A stretch of DNA of 42,889 nucleotides, from the NCBI GenBank assembly GCA_945862245.1, contig CAMAXN010000004.1, forward strand, positions 64,442 through 107,330, written 5' to 3'. Positions within the stretch are counted from its first letter, which is position 1. Each line of letters opens with the position of its first letter. A model generated the notes under the pieces. That model worked only from the letters and a program-made list of their open reading frames with translations, was not told the origin of the DNA and did no database searches. The translations under genes and the position numbers were made by a program. This stretch comes from Prosthecobacter debontii (lineage in GTDB: Bacteria; Verrucomicrobiota; Verrucomicrobiia; Verrucomicrobiales; Akkermansiaceae). This document shows positions 33,550 through 41,303 of this stretch, piece after piece.

Positions 33550-33762
33550 GCGAAGGGAGAGCAGCGATTCCCACTTGAGGAGGTCCTGGGAAACTTCGAG
33601 GCTGTGATCAAGGGTCGGTTGACCCTTGAGTTCGAGTTGGATCGCGCCACTACCGGTCTGTTCGAGCGCGAGGCCAAGGTCCTGTCCAGGTGCGGGCCAC
33701 GCCTAGGCGAGGGATAACAAGAGAACGGCGAGTTGGCAGGGGACGAATCGGGTGGAAGTCAT
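33550..33762 (-). pseudogene. N-terminal part of the monooxygenase gene, interrupted by an in-frame TAG
   Basis: An ATG at 33760-33762 opens the same frame as the downstream coding region. It reads a signal peptide (MTSTRFVPCQLAVLLLSLA), then TAG at 33703-33705 (codon 20), and continues without further stops: AWPAPGQDLGLALEQTG, then 'LDHSLEVSQDLLKWESLLSL' into the downstream ATG. The 'S.DLLKW...FYRL' module typical of this phylum spans the junction, showing that this stretch was once coding. No start codon lies between the TAG and 33549. So the gene is a pseudogene, is read through at the stop, or contains a sequence error. Confidence 0.75.
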
Positions 33763-33779
33763 GACGCTTAATGTTAAGA

Positions 33780-33821
33780 ATTTACCTTTTTTACCTAGTG
33801 ATTTACCTTTTTTACCTAGTG
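33780..33821. repeat. Perfect 21-bp tandem duplication in front of the monooxygenase gene
   Basis: The 21-base unit ATTTACCTTTTTTACCTAGTG (cut here into two perfect copies, 33780-33800 and 33801-33821) lies 18 bases upstream of the ATG at 33762. Read toward the gene each unit holds two AGGTAAA heptamers, giving four in a row. It may be an operator, a promoter duplication or simple slippage. Confidence 0.85.
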
Positions 33822-33940
33822 TAAAGAATACGTTGTATGGTTGATGTTGCAAGATGAAAAGAGTTGGTAAGCAGGCGAAGCCAGCCCGACCACTAAGTTA
33901 AGCTCAGACCTTTACTTCGCATTCTACGCTCGTCGCTCGC

Positions 33941-33977
33941 TTCGTCGCTTCGTCGCTTCGTCGCTTCGTCGCTTCGC
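33941..33977. repeat. 8-bp tandem repeat TTCGTCGC, about 4.6 copies
   Basis: TTCGTCGC is repeated four times without error (33941-33972), followed by TTCGC, and preceded by degenerate CTCGTCGC copies. It lies in the 320-base gap between the monooxygenase gene and mnmA. The rest of that gap (33822-34083) shows no gene; an AT-rich part before 34084 may carry the mnmA promoter. Confidence 0.9.
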
Positions 33978-34083
33978 TTATGCTCTTTATAGGACTGAAC
34001 TGCGAGCACTAGCTAAGGGTGTTTTTTATTAGGTTTCCTGTTTTGAAAGTTGAGGGCGGAGAATGTTAAGGTAATTCTGCGGC

Positions 34084-35163
34084 ATGGCGAAAATAATGGT
34101 CGGTTTGTCCGGCGGCGTGGATAGTGCGGTGGCGGCGGCCTTGCTCGTGGAGCAGGGGTATGAAGTCGTTGGCGGCTACATGAAGAACTGGATGAATGAA
34201 GAGGGCATCCCAGGGGATTGTCCGTGGGAGCAGGATATCGAGGACGCCCGCTCTGTTGCGAATGTGCTGGGTATTGAGTTTCGTGTGATTGATTTGATCG
34301 ATAGCTACAAGGAGAAGATCGTGGATTATCTAGTAAACGGCTACGAGGAAGGACTGACGCCGAACCCCGATGTCTGGTGCAACCGCGAGATGAAATTCGG
34401 CGTATTTCTCGAGTATGCTTTGAGCCAGGGTTTCGAGGGGGTCGGCACGGGCCATTACTCTAGAAGGCGTGAGCTCTCGACCGGACAAGCGGCGATCCTG
34501 CGCGGAGCGGATCCCAACAAGGATCAGAGCTATTTCCTCTCGCTGATGAACACATTCCAAGTAGAGCATGCATTTTTCCCCACCGGCGAAATGCTCAAGC
34601 CGGCAGTGCGGGAAACGGCGCGGAGGTTCGGTCTGCCGGTAGCGGAGAAAAAGGATTCGCAGGGGATCTGCTTCCTCGGGCAGGTGAAGATGAGCGATTT
34701 CCTCGCGCATTATCTTCCGGACAAACCGGGCGAGATCGTCGATACGGAGGGGCGGGTGATGGGAACCCACCGCGGGCTCCATTTCTACACCATTGGCCAG
34801 AGGAAAGGCCATGGCGTCGCATCCCCCAAGGAAGGCATGGCGTATGTGGTCGTCGGGAAACGCGTGGCGGAGAACCGCCTAGTGATCGGCTGGGATCGTG
34901 AGGATACGGAGGGGCTATACTCGCGCGAATGCATCGTCGGCACTGTCTCCTCAATCAATGAGGAGATCGCTTCGCTGAAACGGGCCGAGGCGCAGCCCCG
35001 CTACCGAGCCAAGGCCGAGCCGGTGAAGCTGGAGGCGCTCGAAGGAGGCAGGGTCAGATTGATTTTCGAAAAAGGACAACGCGCCCTCGTGCCCGGCCAG
35101 ATCATGGCGTTCTACGATGGCGGCAGGCTGCTCGGCGGAGGTGTCGTGGAGGAAGCCGGCTAA
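34084..35163 (+). CDS. mnmA: tRNA-specific 2-thiouridylase MnmA
   Basis: MnmA thiolates U34 of tRNA-Glu, -Gln and -Lys, using sulfur relayed from a cysteine desulfurase. The 359-residue protein has the PP-loop SGGVDS (9-14), the first catalytic Cys99 in 'PNPDVWCNREMKF', 'GTGHYSR', 'DPNKDQSYFL' and the second catalytic Cys196 in 'KKDSQGICFLG', then the central and C-terminal beta-barrel domains ('FYTIGQRKGHGV', 'ALVPGQIMAFYDG'). All key residues are present. The start is an ATG at 34084. It stands alone on the plus strand. Confidence 0.97.
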   Translation: MAKIMVGLSGGVDSAVAAALLVEQGYEVVGGYMKNWMNEEGIPGDCPWEQDIEDARSVANVLGIEFRVIDLIDSYKEKIVDYLVNGYEEGLTPNPDVWCNREMKFGVFLEYALSQGFEGVGTGHYSRRRELSTGQAAILRGADPNKDQSYFLSLMNTFQVEHAFFPTGEMLKPAVRETARRFGLPVAEKKDSQGICFLGQVKMSDFLAHYLPDKPGEIVDTEGRVMGTHRGLHFYTIGQRKGHGVASPKEGMAYVVVGKRVAENRLVIGWDREDTEGLYSRECIVGTVSSINEEIASLKRAEAQPRYRAKAEPVKLEALEGGRVRLIFEKGQRALVPGQIMAFYDGGRLLGGGVVEEAG

Positions 35164-35224
35164 TTACTACTTATTGCAGAGCCATCAAGCTAGGGAACGA
35201 AAATCCGATTCGATGGGAATTTTT

Positions 35225-35251
35225 ACCACAGAGGGCACGGAGAACACAGAG
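35225..35251. repeat. Dispersed 'ACCACAGAG...ACACAGAG' repeat
   Basis: The run is made of the imperfect units ACCACAGAGG, GCACGGAGA and ACACAGAG. It is related to the runs at 13855-13907 and lies next to a palindromic element, just as that one does. Confidence 0.6.
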
Positions 35252-35276
35252 CCGTTCCTTCATGTGCAATTTCAGG

Positions 35277-35392
35277 ACTGGGAACGCGAGTCTGCGACTC
35301 GCAAGCGCATGATGGGAGAAAGATGCCGTCCTTCGAGGCTGAACACTTTCGCTTATCCATGGGCATGCGGGTTCCAAATCCGCGTTCCCAGT
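35277..35392. repeat. Palindromic element (12-bp arms, two inner hairpins), second family member
   Basis: Outer arms ACTGGGAACGCG (35277-35288) and CGCGTTCCCAGT (35381-35392) are perfect inverted repeats. Adjoining each arm is a 17-base hairpin: GCGAGTC-TGC-GACTCGC (35286-35302) and GCGGGTT-CCA-AATCCGC (35367-35383). The architecture matches the element at 15219-15278, except that 64 bases separate the hairpins here. The whole gap 35164-35582 between mnmA and the GYF_2 gene contains this and the neighbouring dispersed repeat, and no gene that I can see. Confidence 0.8.
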
Positions 35393-35582
35393 GCCTCGTT
35401 CTTTGGAATCAGTCCCACTAGTTCACATTTGAGACCGGGCAGTCTGCGGTCTACTTGTAAGAGAATGGTGAGTTGGAACCGACCCGAATGAGCCTTACAT
35501 AAATACCGCTACTGAAGAACCCTCCACACTCCTGCGTGGGTGATCTTGACGGGGTGATCAGGATTGCGATAATGCATGCGCC

Positions 35583-36086
35583 ATGTGGTATTACTCAAAA
35601 AACGGGATGCAGTTGGGACCGATCTCCACGGAACAGCTTTCCGGAAAAGCGCGAGGCGGAGAAGTTTTGTCCTCAGATCTGATCTGGAAAGAAGGGATGT
35701 CGGATTGGAAACCGTTAGCACAAGTTCCGGAATTTCAATCCACAAGCGGCTTTTCGAATCCTCCGCCGGTTGGCATGGGATCGGTTCCCATGCAGCAGCC
35801 ACCCATTTATCCCGCAGGTTATGCCGTTGGTTCTGTTCCGAACTATCTCTGGCAGTCGATTGTCGTCACCGTGCTGTGCTGCCTGCCGTTCGGCGTGGTT
35901 TCTATCGTTCACGCTGCCAAGGTCGACTCGCTGCTAGCGCAGGGTGATATCGTGGGTGCGAACGCTGCCTCGAAAAGCGCGAAGACATGGGCGATCGCTG
36001 GAGTCGCCACATGGGGTGTAGGCATCGGAATCTACCTAATTTTTATGGTTATCGTCGCAGCAGGTGCCGCCGCATCGAGCCCGTAG
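35583..36086 (+). CDS. GYF_2 and CD225/dispanin domain membrane protein
   Basis: The 167-residue protein starts with a GYF_2 domain ('MWYYSKNGMQLGPISTEQL' to 'SDLIWKEGMSDWKPLAQV', 1-50), a small domain that binds proline-rich peptides. A Pro/Gly-rich linker follows (about 55-80). The C-terminal part has two membrane segments around a CD225 (interferon-induced transmembrane protein-like) core: 'NYLWQSIVVTVLCCLPFGVVSIVHAAKVDSL' and 'KTWAIAGVATWGVGIGIYLIFMVIVAAGA'. The 'CCLPFGVVSIVHAAKV' motif is typical. Bacterial CD225 proteins probably shape or scaffold membranes; their role is not established. A DUF2752 gene follows 6 bases later, so the two form an operon. Confidence 0.88.
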   Translation: MWYYSKNGMQLGPISTEQLSGKARGGEVLSSDLIWKEGMSDWKPLAQVPEFQSTSGFSNPPPVGMGSVPMQQPPIYPAGYAVGSVPNYLWQSIVVTVLCCLPFGVVSIVHAAKVDSLLAQGDIVGANAASKSAKTWAIAGVATWGVGIGIYLIFMVIVAAGAAASSP

Positions 36087-36092
36087 CAAACG

Positions 36093-36467
36093 ATGCATAA
36101 GGATCGCGCACTGTGGGTATCGCTGGGGGTATTGGCTCTCGCAGGGGGCGCCTACGCTTTGCGGGAAACGGGCGGGACGGGTTGGATGCCCGGCTGTGCG
36201 TTCCGGAAGCTCACGGGGCTGGAATGTCCGGGTTGTGGCATGACTCGCGGCACCTACGCTCTGCTCCACGGACGCGTCGCAGAAGCGTTCGCCTTCAATC
36301 CGGTTGGTATGATCCTGCTGCCGCTGGCAATGGTTGCGCTAGGCATCGAGGTGATGGGATGGGTGAGAGGAAAGCCCATGCCCTTCCGGCTAAATCCCGG
36401 ACGCTGGGGTGCGACGGTGGTCGCGGTGGTGGTGATCGTTTTCTGGATCGTGAGGAACCTGGTCTAA
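36093..36467 (+). CDS. DUF2752 membrane protein
   Basis: The 124-residue protein has three predicted membrane segments and the DUF2752 signature 'CAFRKLTGLECPGCGMTRGTY', with a Cys followed by a CPGCGMTR motif, then 'ALLHGRVAEAFAFNPVG'. Function is unknown; the cysteine cluster could bind metal or form disulfides. DUF2752 genes are often found next to CD225-domain genes (family knowledge), as here, so the pair may work together. The last 4 bases overlap the end of the convergent argB. Confidence 0.88.
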   Translation: MHKDRALWVSLGVLALAGGAYALRETGGTGWMPGCAFRKLTGLECPGCGMTRGTYALLHGRVAEAFAFNPVGMILLPLAMVALGIEVMGWVRGKPMPFRLNPGRWGATVVAVVVIVFWIVRNLV

Positions 36468-37333
36468 CGGATCACCTCGGTGCCGATTCCGCCATCGGTG
36501 AAAATTTCTAACAGCAGGGCGTGCGGCAGACGGCCATCGACGAAGTGGACCTTGCGGACGCCGGCGTTGAGTGCGTCCACGGCGGAGCGGACTTTCGGGA
36601 TCATGCCGCCGGAGATCGTGCCATCGGCGATGAGAGCCTCAACCTCGGCGCGGTTGATGGATTTGATGAGGGTGGACGGATCTTTTGCGTCGCTAAGCAG
36701 GCCGGGGACATCGGAGAGATAGACGAGCTTGGAGACGCGTAGTTCCTTGGCGAGCGCGGCGGCGGCTAGGTCGGCGTTGATGTTGAGCGGCTTGCCGGTA
36801 GCGAGTTCGGAGGCGAGCGGTGAAATGACCGGGACGATGCCCGCCTTGTGGGCGGTGTCCATGTTCGCGAGTTGGCAGCCGATCACTTCGCCGACATGAC
36901 CGAGATCCACCGCGTTGCCATTTGCATCGGTGGCTTTCATTTTCTCGCCGAGGAAAATATCGGTACCGGGGATGCCTATGGCCTTGCCGCCGAGGTCGCG
37001 GATCATGCGGACGAGGCCGGGATTGATCTCTTTTGAGAGCACGCGGGAGACGATATCGATAGTCTTATCGCATGTATAGCGTAGGCCGTTGATGAACCTC
37101 GCATCGATACCGGATTTATCCATGGCGGCGGAGATTGCCTTGCCGCCGCCGTGGACGACGATGGGATTAATGCCGGCGACCTCCAGGAAAACGATGTCAC
37201 GCATCACACTGGAGACGAGTTCTGAATCTTCCATGGCGGAGCCGCCCATCTTGATGAGAATAGTCTTCGAGCGGAAGGCCTGGAGGTAAGGCAGGGCTTC
37301 GATGAGAGCGTCGGCTTTTTCGGCGGGGTTCAT
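36464..37333 (-). CDS. argB: Acetylglutamate kinase (ArgB)
   Basis: ArgB phosphorylates N-acetylglutamate, the second step of arginine synthesis and often the feedback-controlled one. The 289-residue protein has 'TILIKMGGSAM' (ATP-binding Lys and glycines), 'IVVHGGGKAIS' (substrate loop), 'RFINGLRYT' (substrate Arg), 'NINADLAAAALA' and 'LVYLSDVPGLL', then 'GTISGGMIPKVRSAVDAL' with the catalytic Lys. Length and motifs are normal. Other arg biosynthesis genes are not adjacent. It starts at an ATG and stands alone on the minus strand. Confidence 0.96.
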   Translation of the reverse strand: MNPAEKADALIEALPYLQAFRSKTILIKMGGSAMEDSELVSSVMRDIVFLEVAGINPIVVHGGGKAISAAMDKSGIDARFINGLRYTCDKTIDIVSRVLSKEINPGLVRMIRDLGGKAIGIPGTDIFLGEKMKATDANGNAVDLGHVGEVIGCQLANMDTAHKAGIVPVISPLASELATGKPLNINADLAAAALAKELRVSKLVYLSDVPGLLSDAKDPSTLIKSINRAEVEALIADGTISGGMIPKVRSAVDALNAGVRKVHFVDGRLPHALLLEIFTDGGIGTEVIR

Positions 37334-37491
37334 GGGAAACGAAGTTTCGTTGTTGGGCGTATCCTACTTCTCCTTGCGCTATCTGGGAGATTTTTTCGCA
37401 GACTGTTTTTTAGTTTTATCTTCGCCTTTGGGTTAAGCATTTTTTACAGTTTCGAGCTCGTGCTGGAACTCGGGAATTTGACAGCCTTTTG

Positions 37492-38766
37492 CTATTCCGT
37501 GTGAGTCACCAGAATAATGGGCACGATATCACGCCCTACTCTGAGCGCGATTGCGGCGAGTATTGCTGCAAGGGCGGGCAAAGTGGGTGGCCATGTGCCG
37601 GTGCCGCGTACCAGAATGAAATGCAGGATCACGAAAATCCCAGCGAGAATAATCAAAGCGCGGCGGGTGCAAATTTTGGGTAAATTTTCCAAGCCAAGAA
37701 GAAGGCAGATAAGCGAGGCGATGAGAAGCAATTCATAGACCAATGGAATACGTTTGAAAGGCTTCGATATTAATGTAGCCGATGGATCGGCTAGCAAGGA
37801 AACCGTGGGGATGAGTGCTTCTGAAAAGCGCATCGAGGAAATATCTGCCGCCGACATGCCATCACGGATCAATACCGTGCCTGCGCGTTGATCAGCCAGT
37901 AAGTCGTCTGGAGCATCGATGAGGGTTTCGGCAGGGATGGCTGCGGAGCTGTCCGAGGAAGGTGGGGCGAAGGTTAGACGTCCGAACTCATCGATAGGGA
38001 TGAACAGGCCGTCTTTTGCGAATGAGATGAATTCTCCCATGCGGATTTCGATATTATCAGGAGAAATCCCGTGATTTGCGAGTGCGGCCAGCAGGGCGAA
38101 GGAGAGGACGACGCGATCATCCCAGCGGGCTATAAGATAGGGGAGTCCCCCATCTGGCTCAGACTCAAGCAGAGTGAAGCCTGCGAGCGAAGACTTGTTC
38201 CCAAGAACCACATCCGGGATGGCGACACGGTTTACGAGGGGAAGATTGCGGGTATTTCCATTGATATTAGAAAGAGCGATCGAGGCGCGACGAAAAGCCG
38301 GAGGAAGCGGAGAAGGGACGGCACCGCGCGAAAGAGGAGCAGCGGTGACCACAGAGGCTAGCGTGTCGAGTTGCTGGTCGAGCGCCATCAGGGAGATAAT
38401 ATCTGTCTGCTGCCATGCGAGGGGCATTCCAATGGCAACGGAATCACGACCGAGGCGGCGCAGGTTTATCAGGATGACCGCGAAGTCTACCGGAGAGGGT
38501 GGGGAGGTCTGGAAAACGCGGTCGGGATCGTCGGTAATAGCGATCTCCGGCAGGGGGGTGCTAGAGGATGCATTCTTTCTTTTCAGAGTGCGAAGGGTGT
38601 AGGCGCTTTTATGTATCCCTGTTCCAGCTATGAAAAATGGCTTCTCAGCGAAGCTCCGTGCCGTGAGCGAGAATAGCCCTCGATCAATGAAAGTACCCGG
38701 CAAAATCGCCCAAGCGATCAACGCCGATAGCGCACAGATAATGAGCTTTAGGTAGCGGCGCTGCAT
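37492..38766 (-). CDS. CHASE2-like membrane protein without an output domain
   Basis: The 424-residue protein has an N-terminal membrane anchor (LIICALSALIAWAILPGTF), a large extracytoplasmic domain, and three hydrophobic segments at the C-terminus ('VYELLLIASLICLLLGL', 'RRALIILAGIFVILHFILV', 'LPALAAILAAIALRV'). The outer domain resembles CHASE2 sensors: 'PEIAITDDPDRVF', 'SPVDFAVILINLRRLGRDSVAIGMPL', 'ALDQQLDTLASVVTAAPLSR' and 'PIDEFGRLTFAP', where CHASE2 proteins have a DExGRxxI block. CHASE2 is normally joined to a kinase or cyclase; here the protein ends 10 residues after the last membrane segment. Signal and partner are unknown. It follows tmk by 31 bases. Confidence 0.65.
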   Translation of the reverse strand: MQRRYLKLIICALSALIAWAILPGTFIDRGLFSLTARSFAEKPFFIAGTGIHKSAYTLRTLKRKNASSSTPLPEIAITDDPDRVFQTSPPSPVDFAVILINLRRLGRDSVAIGMPLAWQQTDIISLMALDQQLDTLASVVTAAPLSRGAVPSPLPPAFRRASIALSNINGNTRNLPLVNRVAIPDVVLGNKSSLAGFTLLESEPDGGLPYLIARWDDRVVLSFALLAALANHGISPDNIEIRMGEFISFAKDGLFIPIDEFGRLTFAPPSSDSSAAIPAETLIDAPDDLLADQRAGTVLIRDGMSAADISSMRFSEALIPTVSLLADPSATLISKPFKRIPLVYELLLIASLICLLLGLENLPKICTRRALIILAGIFVILHFILVRGTGTWPPTLPALAAILAAIALRVGRDIVPIILVTHTE

Positions 38767-38797
38767 GGTGTTTCTAGTTTCTATGACGACTGGGCAA

Positions 38798-39370
38798 TCA
38801 AGTTAGTGAGGTGAGAATGCTATCGGCAACTTGCTCCGGCGGGCGGTTCGCATCGATCAACTGAGCAAAGGGTTCGTCCTTGAGCGAGAGGAAAATTTCG
38901 CGGCATCGCTGAAGGTTGGCGCGCTGCTCAAACTCATTGGCTGTGTCACCGCGCGAACCGATACGCGAAAGCGCGGAGTCCACGTCAAGGTCGAGGATAA
39001 ACAGCAAATCGGGCACAGGTGCGAAGACTTCGTTGTCTGAGCGTATTTTCAGAGGATCGAAACCGCGCGAGCCTTGGTAGGCCATAGTTGAGAAGTAATA
39101 GCGATCAAGAATCACAACGTGTCCGGCAGCGAGCGAAGGTGCGATTTTTTCCAAGACGTGCTGCCTGCGATCTTTGAGAAAAGTCGCAAGTTCCTCCTCG
39201 GGAGAGAGGCGACCGGTGATCGCTGAGTTCCTGAGTAGTGTACCCCACGGTCCGTCGGTGGGTTCGCGGGAAAGAACTACAGTTCTGCCCTGCGAAGTGA
39301 AATGCTCTGCGAGTCGCCGAGCCTGCGTGGATTTGCCCGTGCCGTCTATGCCTTCGAATACGATGAACAT
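38798..39370 (-). CDS. tmk: Thymidylate kinase
   Basis: Tmk converts dTMP to dTDP. The 190-residue protein has the P-loop GIDGTGKS (7-14), 'VLSREPTDGPWG' with the substrate Arg, 'DRRQHVLEKIAPSLAAGHVVILDRYYFSTMAYQG' carrying the DRY motif, and 'LLFILDLDVDSALSRI' followed by the LID region. The length is slightly short of the common 205-215 residues but no motif is missing. holB, its frequent neighbour, is absent. Confidence 0.95.
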   Translation of the reverse strand: MFIVFEGIDGTGKSTQARRLAEHFTSQGRTVVLSREPTDGPWGTLLRNSAITGRLSPEEELATFLKDRRQHVLEKIAPSLAAGHVVILDRYYFSTMAYQGSRGFDPLKIRSDNEVFAPVPDLLFILDLDVDSALSRIGSRGDTANEFEQRANLQRCREIFLSLKDEPFAQLIDANRPPEQVADSILTSLT

Positions 39371-39467
39371 GGTGAGAGTTTTCTAGGTTTGCCTGATGAC
39401 TATGTGGTGTGTCTTCGATATTGGTGGAATACTTGCTGTCGCGAGCGGTTGGTGCAGTTTCTATTTT

Positions 39468-40934
39468 TCAGTAAGACTTTACATAGCGGGACTTGAGATG
39501 CCTTATATATGCTTCGGTGGATGGTGACTTTTCGGTCGCTTGTTTCATGAGTGCAGTCGGATCAAGAACTCCGCCGTGGCAGTGTATGTTTTCACGGAGC
39601 CAAGCGAGGAGCGGTGCATAGTCGGCCTTCGCGGTGGCGGCGCTAATCTCTGGGATGGCTATAGCGGATTTAAAAAGCTGGGCGGCATTGATGTTGCCAA
39701 GCGTGTAGGTGGGGAAGTAGCCGATGCCGCCCATCGACCAATGGATGTCCTGTAGGCAGCCGCGGGCATCGTCAGGTGGGATGAAGCCAAAGGATTCGTG
39801 GAAGAGGTCATTCCATGTGCTCGGCACCTGCGCGACGGTGATCTCGCGGTTGAGTAACATGCGCTCGATGCGAAAACGGAGGACGATGTGGAGGTCATAG
39901 GTGGCCTCATCTGCTTCGACACGGATAGGAGAGTACTCGGCACGATGGATGTGGTGCAGGAATTTCTCGAACGGGAAATCCTTGAGCTGATGAAAATGCC
40001 CCTGCGCGATGGGGTAGAATTTTCCCCAAAACTCCGGAGAACGACCCACCTGATTTTCCCAAAGCCGCGATTGCGATTCGTGGATGCCGAGTGAAACAGC
40101 GGACCCGGAGGGTAGGCCGTAGTCGGAGGCTGGAAGACCTTGCTCATACATGCCGTGGCCAGCCTCGTGCATGACGCCGAAGAGCGATGAGGTGAAATCC
40201 GATGTCATGTAGCGCGTCGTCAGTCGCACATCGCGCGGGCCGAGCGTGGTGCAGAAAGGATGTGCTGTGGTATCGATGCGTCCGGTTTGGAAATCGAAGC
40301 CGATCTCGGCTGCGACAACAGCATTGAATGATTGCTGGATAGATACTGGGTAAGGACCGGGCGGGAGTTCCGACGGCGCGCTCCGTGTGATGGCCTGCGC
40401 CGAGAGTGGGGCGAGATCTTTGCGTAGCGTATCGAAAAGTCCTGCGATAGTGGTGGTAGAAGTGCCTCGCTCGAAACCTTCAAGTAGCGCGTCGTAGGGC
40501 TCGTCAACAAATCCCCAGAGATCCGCTTTTTTGGCAGCGAAGCCGAACAGATTCTCAAGATGCGGTGCGAAGATGGAGAAGTCAGAGGCCTTACGCGCCG
40601 CGATCCACGCATGGTGACCGGCGGATTGTGCGGTGGACTCGCGGGTTACGAGATCCGTCGGGATCTTCACCGAGCGATCGGACTCGCGGCGGATTTCGCG
40701 TAGGTTCGCAGTGCGGACGGGATCGCTGCCGTCGTCCGTTTGCTCGGCATCGGCGAGGGCTCTTAGGAAATCATCGGAGGTCGCGAGCTTGTGCGCGTGG
40801 GTGGCCAAGTAGGAGAGTTGCCCGGAGCGGTAATCGGCGGAGCCGGAGGGCAGATACGTTTCCTGATCCCAGGAAAGGATGTTGCCGGCGCTGTTCACCA
40901 GCGCGATTTCACGGACGCGGTCGAAAATGATCAT
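39468..40934 (-). CDS. M32-family metallocarboxypeptidase (thermostable carboxypeptidase 1 type)
   Basis: M32 enzymes remove C-terminal residues from peptides in the cytoplasm. The 488-residue protein has 'GNILSWDQETYLPSG' near the N-terminus, the zinc motif HEAGH in 'LFGVMHEAGHGMYEQGLP' with the Glu in 'GIHESQSRLWENQVGRS', the family block 'VEADEATYDLHIVLRFRIER' and the C-terminal 'HWSMGGIGYFPTYTLGN'. The start at 40934 gives the normal N-terminus; the frame is open 55 codons further up to 41099, but that part runs opposite to the RRM gene and has no family likeness. Confidence 0.93.
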   Translation of the reverse strand: MIIFDRVREIALVNSAGNILSWDQETYLPSGSADYRSGQLSYLATHAHKLATSDDFLRALADAEQTDDGSDPVRTANLREIRRESDRSVKIPTDLVTRESTAQSAGHHAWIAARKASDFSIFAPHLENLFGFAAKKADLWGFVDEPYDALLEGFERGTSTTTIAGLFDTLRKDLAPLSAQAITRSAPSELPPGPYPVSIQQSFNAVVAAEIGFDFQTGRIDTTAHPFCTTLGPRDVRLTTRYMTSDFTSSLFGVMHEAGHGMYEQGLPASDYGLPSGSAVSLGIHESQSRLWENQVGRSPEFWGKFYPIAQGHFHQLKDFPFEKFLHHIHRAEYSPIRVEADEATYDLHIVLRFRIERMLLNREITVAQVPSTWNDLFHESFGFIPPDDARGCLQDIHWSMGGIGYFPTYTLGNINAAQLFKSAIAIPEISAATAKADYAPLLAWLRENIHCHGGVLDPTALMKQATEKSPSTEAYIRHLKSRYVKSY

Positions 40935-41027
40935 GGGCGAAGTCTGTACATCGCGGAGGACTTGGCTAGTTTGATTCCTCTTGGCGCTCGCCAAGCTGCG
41001 CAAAACTTTCCATCTTTCCGGCCAGCC

Positions 41028-41297
41028 GTGCAAATCCTGATCCGAAATATCGACCGCAGTCTCTCCCAGGAGCAGATCACCGACCTTTTCCGCAAGCATG
41101 GGAAAGTCACCTCCTGCACCCTCGTGATGGATCCCAAGACCGGCCAGTCGAAAGGTTTCGGCTTTGCGGAAATGCCTAACATGGACGAGTCCACCAAGGC
41201 GATCAGCCAGCTCAACGGGCTGAAAGTCGGATCATCCGCCCTGCGGGTGAAGCGCGCCGCCAACTCTACGATCACCAAGCACCGAGGCAGGCCCTGA
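41028..41297 (+). CDS. Single-RRM RNA-binding protein
   Basis: The 89-residue protein is almost entirely one RNA recognition motif. RNP2 is 'ILIRNI' (3-8), RNP1 is 'KGFGFAEM' (42-49), and the loop 'DPKTGQSKGFGF' and 'AISQLNGLKVGSSALRV' match the standard fold. A short basic tail follows (TKHRGRP). Small RRM proteins of this kind occur in cyanobacteria and Verrucomicrobiota, where they may aid mRNA handling or cold response. The start is most likely GTG at 41028, since no ATG lies in frame before the domain. It is divergent from the M32 gene and converges on the next small gene, with a 6-base gap. Confidence 0.85.
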   Translation: MQILIRNIDRSLSQEQITDLFRKHGKVTSCTLVMDPKTGQSKGFGFAEMPNMDESTKAISQLNGLKVGSSALRVKRAANSTITKHRGRP

Positions 41298-41303
41298 CCC
41301 ACC

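Noticed and set aside
33941..33977. Octamer array considered as a CRISPR array.
   Set aside because: The units are contiguous 8-mers with no spacers.
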